DNA of 64,000 nucleotides from Myxococcota bacterium. Its GTDB lineage: Bacteria; Myxococcota_A; UBA9160; UBA4427. The translations under genes and the position numbers were made by a program. Where the stretch lies: assembly GCA_029243605.1 (NCBI GenBank), contig JAQWRT010000051.1, positions 62,001 to 126,000 of the forward strand. The letters are read 5' to 3'. Under the pieces are notes generated by a model. That model worked only from the letters and a program-made list of their open reading frames with translations. It was not told the DNA's origin and made no database searches. Below are positions 36,351 to 45,614 of the stretch, piece after piece. Within the stretch, counting starts at the first letter, position 1; each line of letters begins with the position of its first letter.

Positions 36351-37005
36351 GTCTTTGATCTCTAGGATGCATGGCGGCGAACTTCGCCGCTTTCTCCAAT
36401 GGGGAGTCTTCATTTCCCTGATCGCCTGCCTGGTGCCCCCTGCTGGCCTGGCTCAGGATGCGGACGCTTTGACGACGCGCCCTGTGGAAGTGGTGGAGAA
36501 GACCGTTGGCGAGGTGATTGATGTCCTGGGAACCCCGGGCCTCACCGATGCCGAGCGGCGCGTACGCATCGAGAAGATCGCCTTCGCAGTTTTCGATTTC
36601 ACTACCCTGAGCAAGCTCGTATTGGCGCGTAATTGGAAGAGGTTGGACAAGGCCCAGCGCCAGGAATTCGTCCCCGAGTTCAAGAAATACCTCTCGCGCA
36701 ATTACGGAAGTCGGTTGGGGAGTTATGAGAAGGCCGATGTCGAGGTTCTCGGCGCGCGAGTCGAGCCCCGCAAGGATGTGACCGTATTTACTCAGGTGGA
36801 TGGAAGCGATTTTAATGGCATCGCGATGAATTATCGAATGCGCCTGGGCAAGGGCGATTGGAAGGTGATCGATATCGTGATCGAGGGCGTGAGCATGCTG
36901 GCGAATTTCCGCGCCCAGTTTTCCGAGGTGATTAGCCGAGAAGGTCCCGAGGGCCTGCTCGAAGCCATGCGCAAGCGAAACTCAGAGCCCGAAGAAGAAA
37001 GCTGA
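36340..37005 (+). CDS. mlaC: periplasmic phospholipid shuttle MlaC (Ttg2D family)
   Basis: The 221-residue protein has a signal peptide (about 18-39, ending PPAGLAQ) and the Tgt2/MlaC domain: VIDVLGTPGLTDAERRVRIEKI, FDFTTLSKLVLARNWKRLDKAQRQEF, FKKYLSRNYGSRL and a C-terminal GKGDWKVIDIVIEGVSMLANFRAQF. It ferries phospholipids between MlaA in the outer membrane and MlaFED in the inner membrane. The ATG at 36340 overlaps mlaA by 11 bases; ATG 36367 would shorten the signal by nine residues. It closes the F-E-D-A-C operon; mlaB is missing. Confidence 0.9.
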   Translation: MGAESLISRMHGGELRRFLQWGVFISLIACLVPPAGLAQDADALTTRPVEVVEKTVGEVIDVLGTPGLTDAERRVRIEKIAFAVFDFTTLSKLVLARNWKRLDKAQRQEFVPEFKKYLSRNYGSRLGSYEKADVEVLGARVEPRKDVTVFTQVDGSDFNGIAMNYRMRLGKGDWKVIDIVIEGVSMLANFRAQFSEVISREGPEGLLEAMRKRNSEPEEES

Positions 37006-37047
37006 TCGAATTCGCCCGGGCCCGTCCCGGTAGAAGCGAGAGAAGAG

Positions 37048-37935
37048 TTGGCTGCGGAAGTTCTTTCCATTGTCGCGCCGGTCTATATCTGCGCAGGGGT
37101 GGGCTTTCTCTGGGTCCGCATGGGACGTTCGTTCGATACCGCGCTCTCCACGGATCTCATCATGGGCGTAGGCGCCCCTTGCCTGGTCTTTTCGAGCCTC
37201 GTGAGCTACGAGATCGAGTTCATCGATGCGGCGCAAATGGTTCTCGCCGCTTCGGTCGCCGTTTTCATCATGGCGGGGTTGGCCGCGGTCTTTCTGACAT
37301 GGGCGAAGCTGCCCCTGAATACATTTCTGGCCCCCATGACGTTTGGCAATACCGGGAATATGGGGATTCCCCTCTGTTATTTCGCTTTCGGCGAAGCGGG
37401 TCTCGCCCTGGCGGTCTGTGTCTTCGCCGCGACGTCGATGCTCCATTTCACATTTGGTCAGGTCATCTGGAGTGGCCGTGCAGCCTGGACTGATGTTCTT
37501 CGAACCCCTCTTGTCTGGTCGTGTGTTCTTGCTCTGGCGGTGATGGTCGGAGGCTGGGATTTGCCTTCCTGGGTGACGCGAACGACCTCCCTTCTGGGCA
37601 GCTTCACGGTTCCCCTGATGCAGCTGACCCTGGGCGTTTCCCTGGCGCAGCTCGGGGTGACGCGATTCTGGCGAAGCCTTGGGCTCGCCTTTCTGAAACT
37701 CGGGATCGGGCTGGCGGTGGGTTCGCTCGTGGCCAATTTATTTGGTTTCGAGGGCGTAGCGGCGGGAGTTCTGGTTCTGGGTTGCTCGATGCCGGTAGCG
37801 GTGTTCAACTACATGTTCGCCGTTCGCTATAAGCGATCTCCTGGAGAGGTTGCGAGTGTCGTCGTTGTTTCCACCCTGCTCGCGGCGACTGTGCTCCCCT
37901 TCCTACTTTCCTTTTTTCTACCAACGGTGCCCTAG
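37048..37935 (+). CDS. AEC-family transporter
   Basis: The 295-residue integral membrane protein has about ten hydrophobic segments and the auxin efflux carrier family marks: an N-terminal VAPVYICAGVGFLW helix, PCLVFSSLV, and the central FGNTGNMGIPLCYFAFG segment, matching the conserved NxGNxGxP motif. The second half repeats the five-helix unit (TVPLMQLTLGVSLAQL; CSMPVAVFNYMFAVRY). Bacterial AEC members export malonate, auxin-like acids or other carboxylates; the substrate is unknown. The TTG at 37048 is the first start after mlaC, 42 bp downstream, so read-through from the mla operon is possible. Confidence 0.85.
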   Translation: MAAEVLSIVAPVYICAGVGFLWVRMGRSFDTALSTDLIMGVGAPCLVFSSLVSYEIEFIDAAQMVLAASVAVFIMAGLAAVFLTWAKLPLNTFLAPMTFGNTGNMGIPLCYFAFGEAGLALAVCVFAATSMLHFTFGQVIWSGRAAWTDVLRTPLVWSCVLALAVMVGGWDLPSWVTRTTSLLGSFTVPLMQLTLGVSLAQLGVTRFWRSLGLAFLKLGIGLAVGSLVANLFGFEGVAAGVLVLGCSMPVAVFNYMFAVRYKRSPGEVASVVVVSTLLAATVLPFLLSFFLPTVP

Positions 37936-37967
37936 ACGCTCTCCGGGGCCGCAACGGGCTCCCAAGC

Positions 37968-39359
37968 GTGGTAGACCTTTGGGGCATGGGGGCGAAGGAA
38001 AAGACCGGGAGATTTCTGGGCGTGCTCGGTTGGGTGCTTTTGGCGACCGGGGTGGCCATCCGCATCAACAACGCCCTGCGTTTTCGGGCCGAATTGGGCT
38101 TCGATGCCGCCGGCAACCTCGAGTATCTCCAGTACTTGCAGACTTCTTGGGCCCTGCCGTCACCTGAGGCCATGTGGTCAGCCTCGCACCCACCCCTCTT
38201 CTATTATGCCGTGGCTCCAATCTGGCGCGGCCTGAGCGCAATCGGGTTGGATGACCGGCTTCTTCCCCTGTTGGCCCTGACCCTGAGTGGCGTAGGGTTG
38301 TTGACAGTGGTCGCGGTGGTCGTCTTGGCAAGGCGACTCTCTCCCGAGGATGATCTGAGGGCTTGGCTGGCGGGCGGGCTGATTCTCTTCCTCCCTGTTC
38401 ATCTCTATATGAGTCCGATGATGGGTGAAGAAATTCTCCTTTCGCTCTTGGTTTCCCTCACCCTGGTTTGGACCGCTTGGCGTATGCCGGAGCCTCCTCG
38501 CCTGATGGACGGCGTGGGAATAGGTCTGCTTTGCGGGCTGGCCCTGCTCACGAAATTATCGGGTCTCCTGGTGGCGGGGGCGGTCGCGATGACTTGGTTG
38601 CTTGCGGCGTATCGTCGGGGAGCCTTGGGGAGCGTGGTGCTGCCCATCGCTGGGATGACTTGCCTGACCTTGGCGGTGGGGGGCTGGTTCTACCTCCACA
38701 ACTGGTTTAGCTACGGATATTTCTATCCTCAGGATCTGGTGATTCACCAGACCATGTTCGAGTTGCCCCCGGGAGAACGCGGGTTTCTCGACTATCTACG
38801 CATTCCCCTGGCGACATGGACCGATCCCCAACTGCTGAACCCAGATCTGCTTCGATCTATTTGGGGCTCGACCTACGCCACTATTTATTTCGACGGACAT
38901 CGCCACTTCCTGCCGAATTCCGTGGGGGCGAGTCGCCTGGGCAGTGCTCTTCTGGTTTTGGCGCTGCTCCCGGTGGCGGCGTTCGTCGTCGGCCTTTGGC
39001 GGGGCTTTCGTCGCGCTCTCACCAACCCCGGCGGGCGTGATAGCCTGTGGCTCGCCATGGTGGCGATTACCTTGGCGGGCTACGTCGGGTTTACCTGGTC
39101 GAACCCCTGGTTTGTCACCCTGAAGGGCAGCTACCTACTGGTGCTCTGTGTCCCCTTCGCCGTCTATGGAAGCGAGGTCTTGGCGGATTGGCTTCGAAGG
39201 CCTGGGCTGACAGGGAAGGCCCTGGCGGCATCTCTCCTGGCCGGAGTGTTCCTGGTCAGCGCTGGCTTCAGCCTGGGCCTCGTCTTCGATAAGCAGGATC
39301 GGGGAGTTCGTAAGCACCAGCAGGCTACGGAGCAAGTTCGCCCACCTGCTTTGCCCTGA
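37968..39359 (+). CDS. GT-C-type integral membrane glycosyltransferase (PMT/ArnT-like)
   Basis: The 463-residue protein has about ten transmembrane segments. An acidic residue after the first one (FDAAGNLEYLQYL, the GT-C 'DD/DE'-like loop) and ASHPPLFYYAVAP (the HPPL motif, about 72-84) are typical of glycosyltransferases that use polyprenyl-phosphate sugars in the periplasm. GLLCGLALLTKLSGL matches the conserved LTK segment of PMT-type enzymes. Substrate and acceptor cannot be told. It follows the AEC gene by 32 bp on the same strand. Confidence 0.8.
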   Translation: MVDLWGMGAKEKTGRFLGVLGWVLLATGVAIRINNALRFRAELGFDAAGNLEYLQYLQTSWALPSPEAMWSASHPPLFYYAVAPIWRGLSAIGLDDRLLPLLALTLSGVGLLTVVAVVVLARRLSPEDDLRAWLAGGLILFLPVHLYMSPMMGEEILLSLLVSLTLVWTAWRMPEPPRLMDGVGIGLLCGLALLTKLSGLLVAGAVAMTWLLAAYRRGALGSVVLPIAGMTCLTLAVGGWFYLHNWFSYGYFYPQDLVIHQTMFELPPGERGFLDYLRIPLATWTDPQLLNPDLLRSIWGSTYATIYFDGHRHFLPNSVGASRLGSALLVLALLPVAAFVVGLWRGFRRALTNPGGRDSLWLAMVAITLAGYVGFTWSNPWFVTLKGSYLLVLCVPFAVYGSEVLADWLRRPGLTGKALAASLLAGVFLVSAGFSLGLVFDKQDRGVRKHQQATEQVRPPALP

Positions 39360-39406
39360 GCGGCCGCGCTGAAAGCGACGAATTCTCAGGGCCTGGGCGC
39401 CTAGGA

Positions 39407-40243
39407 TCAGGGCAGCTGGGGGATGGGCGACTTGGCTTCGAGGGTACGAACGGAGAAGATTCGGTCCGGTATCTCGAGATCGGTGCTCATCTTCGTGAGC
39501 AGGACCTCGGTGCGGGTTCCGCGCATATGGTTTTTTACGTTTATCCGGGTAGGCAGGACGTGTCCTCCAAGAACGACCATATCTTCTCGAGGTGCGTCGA
39601 TGATTCGGAAGGCCTCGTCGGCTCCGCGCTTATAGTATTGAATATTCAAGAGGGCGAAATCTTGTTGTGCCACGACGAAGGTCACCTGCTCGTAGTTCTC
39701 CCTGCGGACGGGGCGTGCCTTGATTCGGTAGGTTGCTTCGCCCCCGAGAGCTCCTTCTTCCATCGAATCGATTTCGAAGTCGGCAGCACGTTGTTGTTCG
39801 ATGTCTTCGTAGGTGACGTCGGATCCGAAAAAGGCATCGCTTCGTTGGGCCGTGGTAATCCGTCGTACTTTTCCGAGAGAAGGAAGAAAAATGAAGGCGT
39901 CTTCGCTGCGATCGCTTCTCTCCATCATCAAAACCGTCATGTCGCGTAGATATTCCGGCGACACTAGGCGGCCGATGGAGTAGACGCGGCCGCTTACGAC
40001 CTTGCTGGCTGCCACCAGGGTTCGCTCCCGCTGTTGCCCCCGTCGCCCATGCATGACGAGCTTGATTCGAGAAACAAGGTCGATCGAGTAGCGGTTGCTG
40101 AATGCAGCCTCCAGGACCTCTCGAGCTGAGGTCTCGGCGAGCTCCGGGGGCGAAGTCGTGGGGGTTCCAGCATGAAGCATGGACGGGGAATTGAGCAAGC
40201 AGAGCCAGGTTGCCCCGGCGATGAGTCCTCGCTGCCATTGCAT
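39407..40243 (-). CDS. LolA-like outer membrane lipoprotein-sorting protein
   Basis: The 278-residue exported protein has a signal peptide (GLIAGATWLCLLNSPSMLHA) and the domain found in 'outer membrane lipoprotein-sorting' proteins: MHGRRGQQRERTL, FIFLPSLGKVRRIT, RSDAFFGSDVTYEDIE and a C-terminal KMSTDLEIPDRIFSVRTLE. The fold is LolA/LolB-like, with a half-open beta barrel for lipid chains. Such genes usually lie with MMPL/RND exporters; the MMPL gene of this window is 9 kb away, so a link is only a guess. No Cys follows the signal, so it is periplasmic. Confidence 0.85.
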   Translation of the reverse strand: MQWQRGLIAGATWLCLLNSPSMLHAGTPTTSPPELAETSAREVLEAAFSNRYSIDLVSRIKLVMHGRRGQQRERTLVAASKVVSGRVYSIGRLVSPEYLRDMTVLMMERSDRSEDAFIFLPSLGKVRRITTAQRSDAFFGSDVTYEDIEQQRAADFEIDSMEEGALGGEATYRIKARPVRRENYEQVTFVVAQQDFALLNIQYYKRGADEAFRIIDAPREDMVVLGGHVLPTRINVKNHMRGTRTEVLLTKMSTDLEIPDRIFSVRTLEAKSPIPQLP

Positions 40244-40597
40244 CTCGGGTGGCCCTCCGGTCGCGTGTTTTCGCCGGTCGCTTCGGCCCCGGCCCCGGCC
40301 CTGCGGCGACTTGCCTGTATTTCTCTTCGCCGGTTTCGCGGAGGCCTATCCCCTTGAATTTACGAAATAATCGTCCGGAGAGCCCCGTCAGGAGGTGACT
40401 TTTCGCACGCCGGATGCCGAGTCGCCCCAGGCTTTCGGCGCGAGGGGGCGTTGAATGCCTGAGATTGGGGGGAATCGTCACCGATCTAGGTTCGGGGAGG
40501 CCGGGAATGCCTCGGCACCCCGCCGGGGGAGGGGCCTGCTAGACTCGCGCCGCATCGAACCCGCCTCTGTGGGTCGACACTATCATGAGGGTTCTCC
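40244..40597. other. 354-bp divergent intergenic region
   Basis: This gap lies between the LolA-like gene and the plus-strand SDR and should hold both promoters. It includes a GC-rich run of GGCCCC units near 40285-40305 and an AT-rich stretch at 40355-40375 (AATTTACGAAATAATC), which is a plausible promoter area for the LolA-like gene. I could not fit a clean -35/-10 pair. No small gene with convincing codon use is seen. Confidence 0.5.
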
Positions 40598-41368
40598 TTG
40601 AAAGATCTGTTCTCCATCGAAGGTAAGGTGGCCCTGGTCACGGGCGGCAGCAGCGGAATTGGTGCGATGATCGCCCGGGGCTACGTGGAAGCCGGCGCGA
40701 AGGTCTATATCGCGTCGCGCAAGAAAGATGTCTGCGAGCAGGTAGCCGCCGAGCTTTCGGAAAAAGGCACCTGTATCGCGCTCGCCGCCAATCTCCAGGA
40801 AGCATCCGAGTGCGTCCGTCTCGCCGATGAGATCGCCAATCGCGAGGGTAAGCTCGATATCCTGGTCAATAATGCGGGTGCCAACTGGGGCGAACCCATT
40901 GAGAGCTTTCCCGATGCGGCCTGGGATCGGGTCCTCGGACTGAATGTGAAGGCGGTTTTCAATCTGACCCGTGCGCTGATTCCCAGCCTGACCAAGGCCG
41001 GCTCGCCTGAAGATCCGGCTCGGGTCATCAATATCGGTTCGATAGACGGCTTGAAGCCCCCGGTCCTGGATACGTTTTCCTACTCGGCCAGTAAGGCCGC
41101 AGTGCATCATATGAGCCGGGTGTTGGCCGCCAAGTTGGCTCCCAGCAATATTACCGTCAACGCAGTCGCGCCGGGTCCCTTTCAGAGCAAGATGATGAAA
41201 GCCACCCTCGAAAGATTCGGCGACGGTATCGCGAATTCCAATCCGCTTGGGCGCATAGGGGAGCCGGAGGATATGGCGGGGATCGCCATCTATCTCGCTT
41301 CCAGAGCCGGTGCCTACGTGACGGGAGCCGTCATCCCTGTAGACGGCGGCGTCTCTACAACGACTTGA
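40598..41368 (+). CDS. SDR-family oxidoreductase (RhlG/FabG-like)
   Basis: The 256-residue protein is a complete classical SDR: TGGSSGIG (15-22), NNAG (91-94), catalytic Ser in INIGS (S148) and YSASK (Y162, K166), with a C-terminal TGAVIPVDGG. The insertion GSIDGLKPPVLDTF before the Tyr and the ...PEDPARVINIGS context resemble RhlG-type 3-ketoacyl reductases and related enzymes. The TTG at 40598 is preceded by GAGG six bases upstream and by no in-frame ATG. It is 7 bp upstream of the NYN gene and likely co-transcribed with it. Confidence 0.87.
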   Translation: MKDLFSIEGKVALVTGGSSGIGAMIARGYVEAGAKVYIASRKKDVCEQVAAELSEKGTCIALAANLQEASECVRLADEIANREGKLDILVNNAGANWGEPIESFPDAAWDRVLGLNVKAVFNLTRALIPSLTKAGSPEDPARVINIGSIDGLKPPVLDTFSYSASKAAVHHMSRVLAAKLAPSNITVNAVAPGPFQSKMMKATLERFGDGIANSNPLGRIGEPEDMAGIAIYLASRAGAYVTGAVIPVDGGVSTTT

Positions 41369-41375
41369 GGTTGCC

Positions 41376-42254
41376 ATGGCTGATGAACCGCTGATCGCGG
41401 TCTTTGTTGATTTCGAGAACCTCGCCTTGGGCGTGCGTGATATGAAGGGGGGCAGGTTCAAGATCGACCTGATCCTCAAGCGCCTGCTCGAGAAGGGGCG
41501 AATCGTCGTGAAGCGTGCCTATTGCGATTGGAGCAATTACCGCGAGGACGTTCGCGATTTTCATGGCCACGGGATCGAGTTGATCGATATCCCGAGGAGC
41601 AAGGCCAGCGGGAAGAATAGTGCGGACATTCACATGGTGGTCGATGCCTTGGACCTCTGTTACTCGAAGACGCATATTGATTTTTTTGCTCTGCTGACGG
41701 GAGACTCGGATTTTTCACCCCTGGTTTCCAAGCTGAAGGAAAACGATAAGCGTGTGCTGGGCTGCGGTGTCAAGCAGTCGACTTCGAATCTCCTGATATC
41801 GGGCTGCGATGAATTCATCTATTACGATGACCTCATCCGCGCCCACCAAAAGGGAGGTTCAGGGCGCGAACGCAAGAAGACCAAGCCCGAGGGTGGAGCG
41901 AAGGCCCGTGAGAGTTCTAACTCGAGCGCGCCCCCCAAGGCGGCCGCGCGGCCCGAGAAGCCCGAGCGGCGAAACGGCAATGAGGGCGGTAATGAGAAGG
42001 CCGCAGCGCTTGACCGGAAGCCCGAAGCCATCGACCAGTTGATGGAGATCGTTGAATCCCTGTCCCAAGATTACGACCAGATCTGGGGATCAATGATCAA
42101 GCAGACGATTCGTAGGGTCTACCCGAGCTTTAATGAGGCCTATTTGGGCTATCGCAACTTCGCCGAACTCCTCGAGCACGCAGAGGACGAGGGATGCGTT
42201 GAGCTCGACTACGACGAACGGCGCGGGAACTACAAAGTGCGCCTGATCGATTAG
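41376..42254 (+). CDS. NYN-domain ribonuclease-like protein with C-terminal LOTUS/OST-HTH domain
   Basis: The 292-residue protein has an N-terminal NYN (LabA/DUF88, PIN-like) domain with the metal-binding acids in AVFVDFENL (D12), SADIHMVVDAL (D84, D90) and LLTGDSDFSPL (D110, D112). A charged low-complexity linker (about 160-212, rich in Ala, Lys, Glu, Arg) leads to a winged-helix OST-HTH/LOTUS domain (IWGSMIKQTIRRVYPSFNEAYLGYRNFAELL). NYN domains are single-strand RNA nucleases and LOTUS domains bind RNA, so RNA processing or decay is likely. The target is unknown. Confidence 0.88.
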   Translation: MADEPLIAVFVDFENLALGVRDMKGGRFKIDLILKRLLEKGRIVVKRAYCDWSNYREDVRDFHGHGIELIDIPRSKASGKNSADIHMVVDALDLCYSKTHIDFFALLTGDSDFSPLVSKLKENDKRVLGCGVKQSTSNLLISGCDEFIYYDDLIRAHQKGGSGRERKKTKPEGGAKARESSNSSAPPKAAARPEKPERRNGNEGGNEKAAALDRKPEAIDQLMEIVESLSQDYDQIWGSMIKQTIRRVYPSFNEAYLGYRNFAELLEHAEDEGCVELDYDERRGNYKVRLID

Positions 42255-42272
42255 TCGCCGACCTTGGGTGTT

Positions 42273-44990
42273 CTAGGGCCGACGCTCTTGGCGGCGCCTG
42301 AGCACCAGAAGAGCGACTGCGCCGGCGCCGAGAGCGGCGACGGCGGCGGGCTCGGGGACGCTGATCGGCGCCCCGACGACCATCAGGGGAGGCGAGTAGG
42401 TGCTGGTCGTCAGTTGTACGCCTTGGGGTTGCCCTGCCACGCTCAGGTCGTAGGTGCCGTCTTCCCGGGTTTCGTAGATCGGCGTCGAGATCACATCCCC
42501 ATCGGTTGCCAGTGTATTGGCGACATAGACCCCGGGTGAAGTTTCGGCTACCTCGAGCAGGGTGGCGGGGAGACTGATCGATTGCCCGATATACGCGGGT
42601 GGGTAGAGCGGGTTCTCGAGAAATACGTTGGAGTCGGTGGCTCCGCCGGGCAGCGAAGCCGGGTCTACGCTGGAAGCGGTCATCCTCAGGCCGCTGGATT
42701 CGGGAATCTGGATTTGCAGTGCGTTGATATCGTCGAGTGCGATGGAGGGGTAGAAGTGGCGCACTATCTCTCCGTCTCCCGGTAGAACCTCGATGATGCT
42801 GACTTCGTAGAGGTCGACCCCGGCGCATCCTCCGGGGCAGGCGAAATCGAAATCCATTAGCCAGGTCACCAGGGGATCGCTCTCGATGTCCCACCCTCCA
42901 GGAGTGAGGGCGGCCGCGGCGAGGTCGGCGGTGGAGTCACCGATCAGGAAATGAAGAAAATGATAGAGCGGGTTGTGGGTCTCACCCGTCTCCAGTCCGC
43001 CGCAATCGGGTGCCTCGGAGACGGGGCAGGCGCTGCCCAGGGAAGCCGTGCAGTCCACGAGTTCGGCAGATTCGTCGTCGTCGAAGCCGTCCATGATGGC
43101 AGGGGTGGGGCCCGGAACCGGGCCAGAGCAAGCGGCGAAGCCATCTGGGAGGATATGGCGAAGACCGTAGAGGTGCCCGGCCTGGTGGGCCAGATCTTCG
43201 GCGAGGTTCTGTACTTCGAACTCGAAGTTAGGGGTCCCTTGCGCGGGCAGATTTCTTATGATCACTGCCGCTTGGCCGCCGGTACAGCCGCTCGTAAAGC
43301 GGTTGAGTTTTGACCAGGTAAAACCCTCGAGTGGACCGAAATCGGGGTTGCTGGCGAGCAGAGCATCACCATCGATGAGGTAGATCAGGGATGGACTCCC
43401 GTCACCGGCTGTTATCGGCAGAGGGTCGGTATCTCCGAGGATGCCCACTTCAAGAGCTCGGAGGGTCGCGGGCAACTCGTTCGGGCGAGCATTGTTGAAA
43501 AGCTCGTCGACGTTCCCGCTCAGGATCTCCATCAGATTCTGAAGTTCGGTTGGGTTGTTCCCGGAGTAGCCGGGAAGGCTCAGGCTGGGGTCTTCGTCGA
43601 GAAGGTAGAGGTCTCCCATACCTGGATTTTTGCGGTGCACGAGCCCAAAGGGGGTCGGGTGGCCCCAGACGAGCTTGAGTTGGGGGTTTACGCTGGGGCA
43701 GAGGCTGATGTTATTCGGAGCGATGTCGTCGCCATCGAGGATCCCGTCGCCATCGCTGTCCGAGTTCAACGGGTCGGTCCCCGTATCATTCGAGTCGATA
43801 TAGACCCCCGTATTGGTTTCGGCGCTGTCCGGAAGCCCGTCGTTGTCGTCATCGGGATCGCAGACGTCGCCCTCGGTGTCGCCGTCGAAATTGGCTTGAT
43901 CGGTGTTGGCGACCATGGGGCAGTTGTCGTTGGTGTTGGGGATGGTGTCCCCATCCCAATCGGCATTTTCCTCGGGTGAGTTCGAGGAGAGACAGCCTGG
44001 GTCTGCCGGAAAGTCGATCAGGCCGTCCGAGTCATTGTCCAGGCCGTCATCGCAGACGAGAAGAGGGCTTTGCTCCGACGCGTCATTGGCGTCGTCACAG
44101 CCCGGGTCTGCACCTGAATCGATTTGACCATCGAGGTCGTCGTCAAGTCCATTGCTGCACGCGGGCACTCCGATAATCGCGAGAATCTCGTCTCGGTAGG
44201 TAGAGATGTCGGCGGCGGCGCTCGCGTTGCTGTAGAGGGAGGTATTCGTCGGCTGCCCCGGGGAGGTGAGGGCGACGAAGAGTGTCCCCGCCAGGTACCA
44301 AGTCCCGCCGGATTTCCGGTAGAGAGCGCCTCCCGAGTCGCCGACAGCGACCGTCGCTTCGTCCGTCACGGCCGAGGCCCCCGGAGCGTCGAAGTTCAGG
44401 ATGAGGCTGTCGGTATTGAGAATGACCGAGCCGGTGGTACTGACCCGGTTCTTTCCCCAGCGCTTCACTCGGGGCTGAGTCCAATTCCAGCCGTCTTTTC
44501 CGTTCCAGGTGAGAGCGGTGCCCCGGCTGAGCCCCCGCCCGACCATCACCACCTCGCTCCCCACCGGGGGAGAGCTCGTGGCGAGTGCGGTGACCGGTAG
44601 ACCCGGATCGCCGGCCATTCGCAGCACAGCCAGGTCCGGGGGGCCGATGCCCGTCCCGGTGAGCCGCTGCCAAGAGCCGGGAATGGGTTCGAAGCTGTTC
44701 CCACCGAATTCCAGGGTGCCCTGACCCACATGGTGGGCCGTTAGGACCCAGCCGTTCCCGAGGTAGACTCCGGATAATCCGTTGACCGACCCGACGCTGG
44801 CGAAGCCGGGGTCATCCGGTGGCGCGGTGGTATTCCCGCTTCCGTCCCCCGATGCGATGATGACTCCCTGGGCCTCGAGGAGGGGGAAAGCCAGCGCCAG
44901 TAGAAGGCCGAGTGCCCGGGCGATGCGCCGGGTATGCCGAGTGCGTCCTCGGTCGAGTGCATCCTTTTTGGGTCGACGAAGTCTGAACAT
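42273..44990 (-). CDS. secreted PEP-CTERM protein: trypsin-like domain, Ca-binding repeats, metzincin-like motif
   Basis: The 905-residue protein has an Arg-rich N-terminus with a signal anchor (about 24-41). A trypsin-like domain follows, with His in VLTAHHVG (H86/H87), Asp in PPDLAVLRM (D119) and Ser in VGDSGGALY (S219). Residues 278-425 carry Asp-rich thrombospondin type 3-like repeats with paired Cys. Residues 602-612 read HQAGHLYGLRH, the metzincin zinc motif HExxHxxGxxH with Gln for the catalytic Glu, followed by a possible Met-turn (M633). The end, VPEPAAVAALGAGAVALLVL plus basic residues, is a PEP-CTERM sorting signal. GAGAGGGAA before the ATG at 44990 supports the start. Confidence 0.85.
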   Translation of the reverse strand: MFRLRRPKKDALDRGRTRHTRRIARALGLLLALAFPLLEAQGVIIASGDGSGNTTAPPDDPGFASVGSVNGLSGVYLGNGWVLTAHHVGQGTLEFGGNSFEPIPGSWQRLTGTGIGPPDLAVLRMAGDPGLPVTALATSSPPVGSEVVMVGRGLSRGTALTWNGKDGWNWTQPRVKRWGKNRVSTTGSVILNTDSLILNFDAPGASAVTDEATVAVGDSGGALYRKSGGTWYLAGTLFVALTSPGQPTNTSLYSNASAAADISTYRDEILAIIGVPACSNGLDDDLDGQIDSGADPGCDDANDASEQSPLLVCDDGLDNDSDGLIDFPADPGCLSSNSPEENADWDGDTIPNTNDNCPMVANTDQANFDGDTEGDVCDPDDDNDGLPDSAETNTGVYIDSNDTGTDPLNSDSDGDGILDGDDIAPNNISLCPSVNPQLKLVWGHPTPFGLVHRKNPGMGDLYLLDEDPSLSLPGYSGNNPTELQNLMEILSGNVDELFNNARPNELPATLRALEVGILGDTDPLPITAGDGSPSLIYLIDGDALLASNPDFGPLEGFTWSKLNRFTSGCTGGQAAVIIRNLPAQGTPNFEFEVQNLAEDLAHQAGHLYGLRHILPDGFAACSGPVPGPTPAIMDGFDDDESAELVDCTASLGSACPVSEAPDCGGLETGETHNPLYHFLHFLIGDSTADLAAAALTPGGWDIESDPLVTWLMDFDFACPGGCAGVDLYEVSIIEVLPGDGEIVRHFYPSIALDDINALQIQIPESSGLRMTASSVDPASLPGGATDSNVFLENPLYPPAYIGQSISLPATLLEVAETSPGVYVANTLATDGDVISTPIYETREDGTYDLSVAGQPQGVQLTTSTYSPPLMVVGAPISVPEPAAVAALGAGAVALLVLRRRQERRP

Positions 44991-45075
44991 TTCCCTCTCG
45001 TGCGTTGGCCGATCTCGGGTCTTGGTGCCGAGCTGCCCCGTGGCTTGGGCGAACCTGCTCGTACTTATCGGCCCC

Positions 45076-45393
45076 CTAGTCGCTCCTCCCGAGTATGATT
45101 CGACTGATTTCGATGAGATCTCGTGCACTTAGTTGAGTCTCCTGCAGCCGGTGCGCAGGATAGAGGCAAGGAGTCTGCTCACTGGCGCTCCAATCGTGCG
45201 CGTTGAGGGCATTGAGCACTCGGTCGGCGGACTCGGAAATCGGCGTGGCGGCTGCGGGACGGGCTCCTTCGAGTTCTTCGCGTAAGGTCGCCAGCCGGGG
45301 ATCGCTGGTTCCCTTCTTGGCCTCTTGGTCGAGGCTGTCCAAGCGATCCAGGGTAGCTTCGAGGTAGCGCTGAAACTCACCTGTTATCGACAT
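45076..45393 (-). CDS. small hypothetical helical protein
   Basis: This 105-residue protein is not recognised. It is predicted from its sequence to be largely alpha-helical, with a heptad-like N-terminal part (LEATLDRLDSLDQEAKK) and no signal peptide or membrane segment. AGGA stands seven bases before its ATG, and the amino-acid mix is that of a real soluble protein rather than an antisense shadow. It lies 85 bp upstream of the PEP-CTERM gene on the same strand and could be co-transcribed with it. Confidence 0.55.
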   Translation of the reverse strand: MSITGEFQRYLEATLDRLDSLDQEAKKGTSDPRLATLREELEGARPAAATPISESADRVLNALNAHDWSASEQTPCLYPAHRLQETQLSARDLIEISRIILGRSD

Positions 45394-45614
45394 GCCCGGT
45401 CCTCGTCATTTCCGGCAGAGGCGCCGGGATCGGAATCAAAGAATTCGTTCATTATCGGGGAAAGTGCCCCCCCGAGGTAGCAAAAAATTCTTCGCCCTTG
45501 GGATGAGGCGCTAAAGAGCAGAGTATTCGGTGACTTCAGGCTTCGTCTTGCACCTATTTCCAAGTGCCCTTCCCACGGCGGCAGGACTCCCACACCTGGG
45601 GTAAGACTAGGAGA

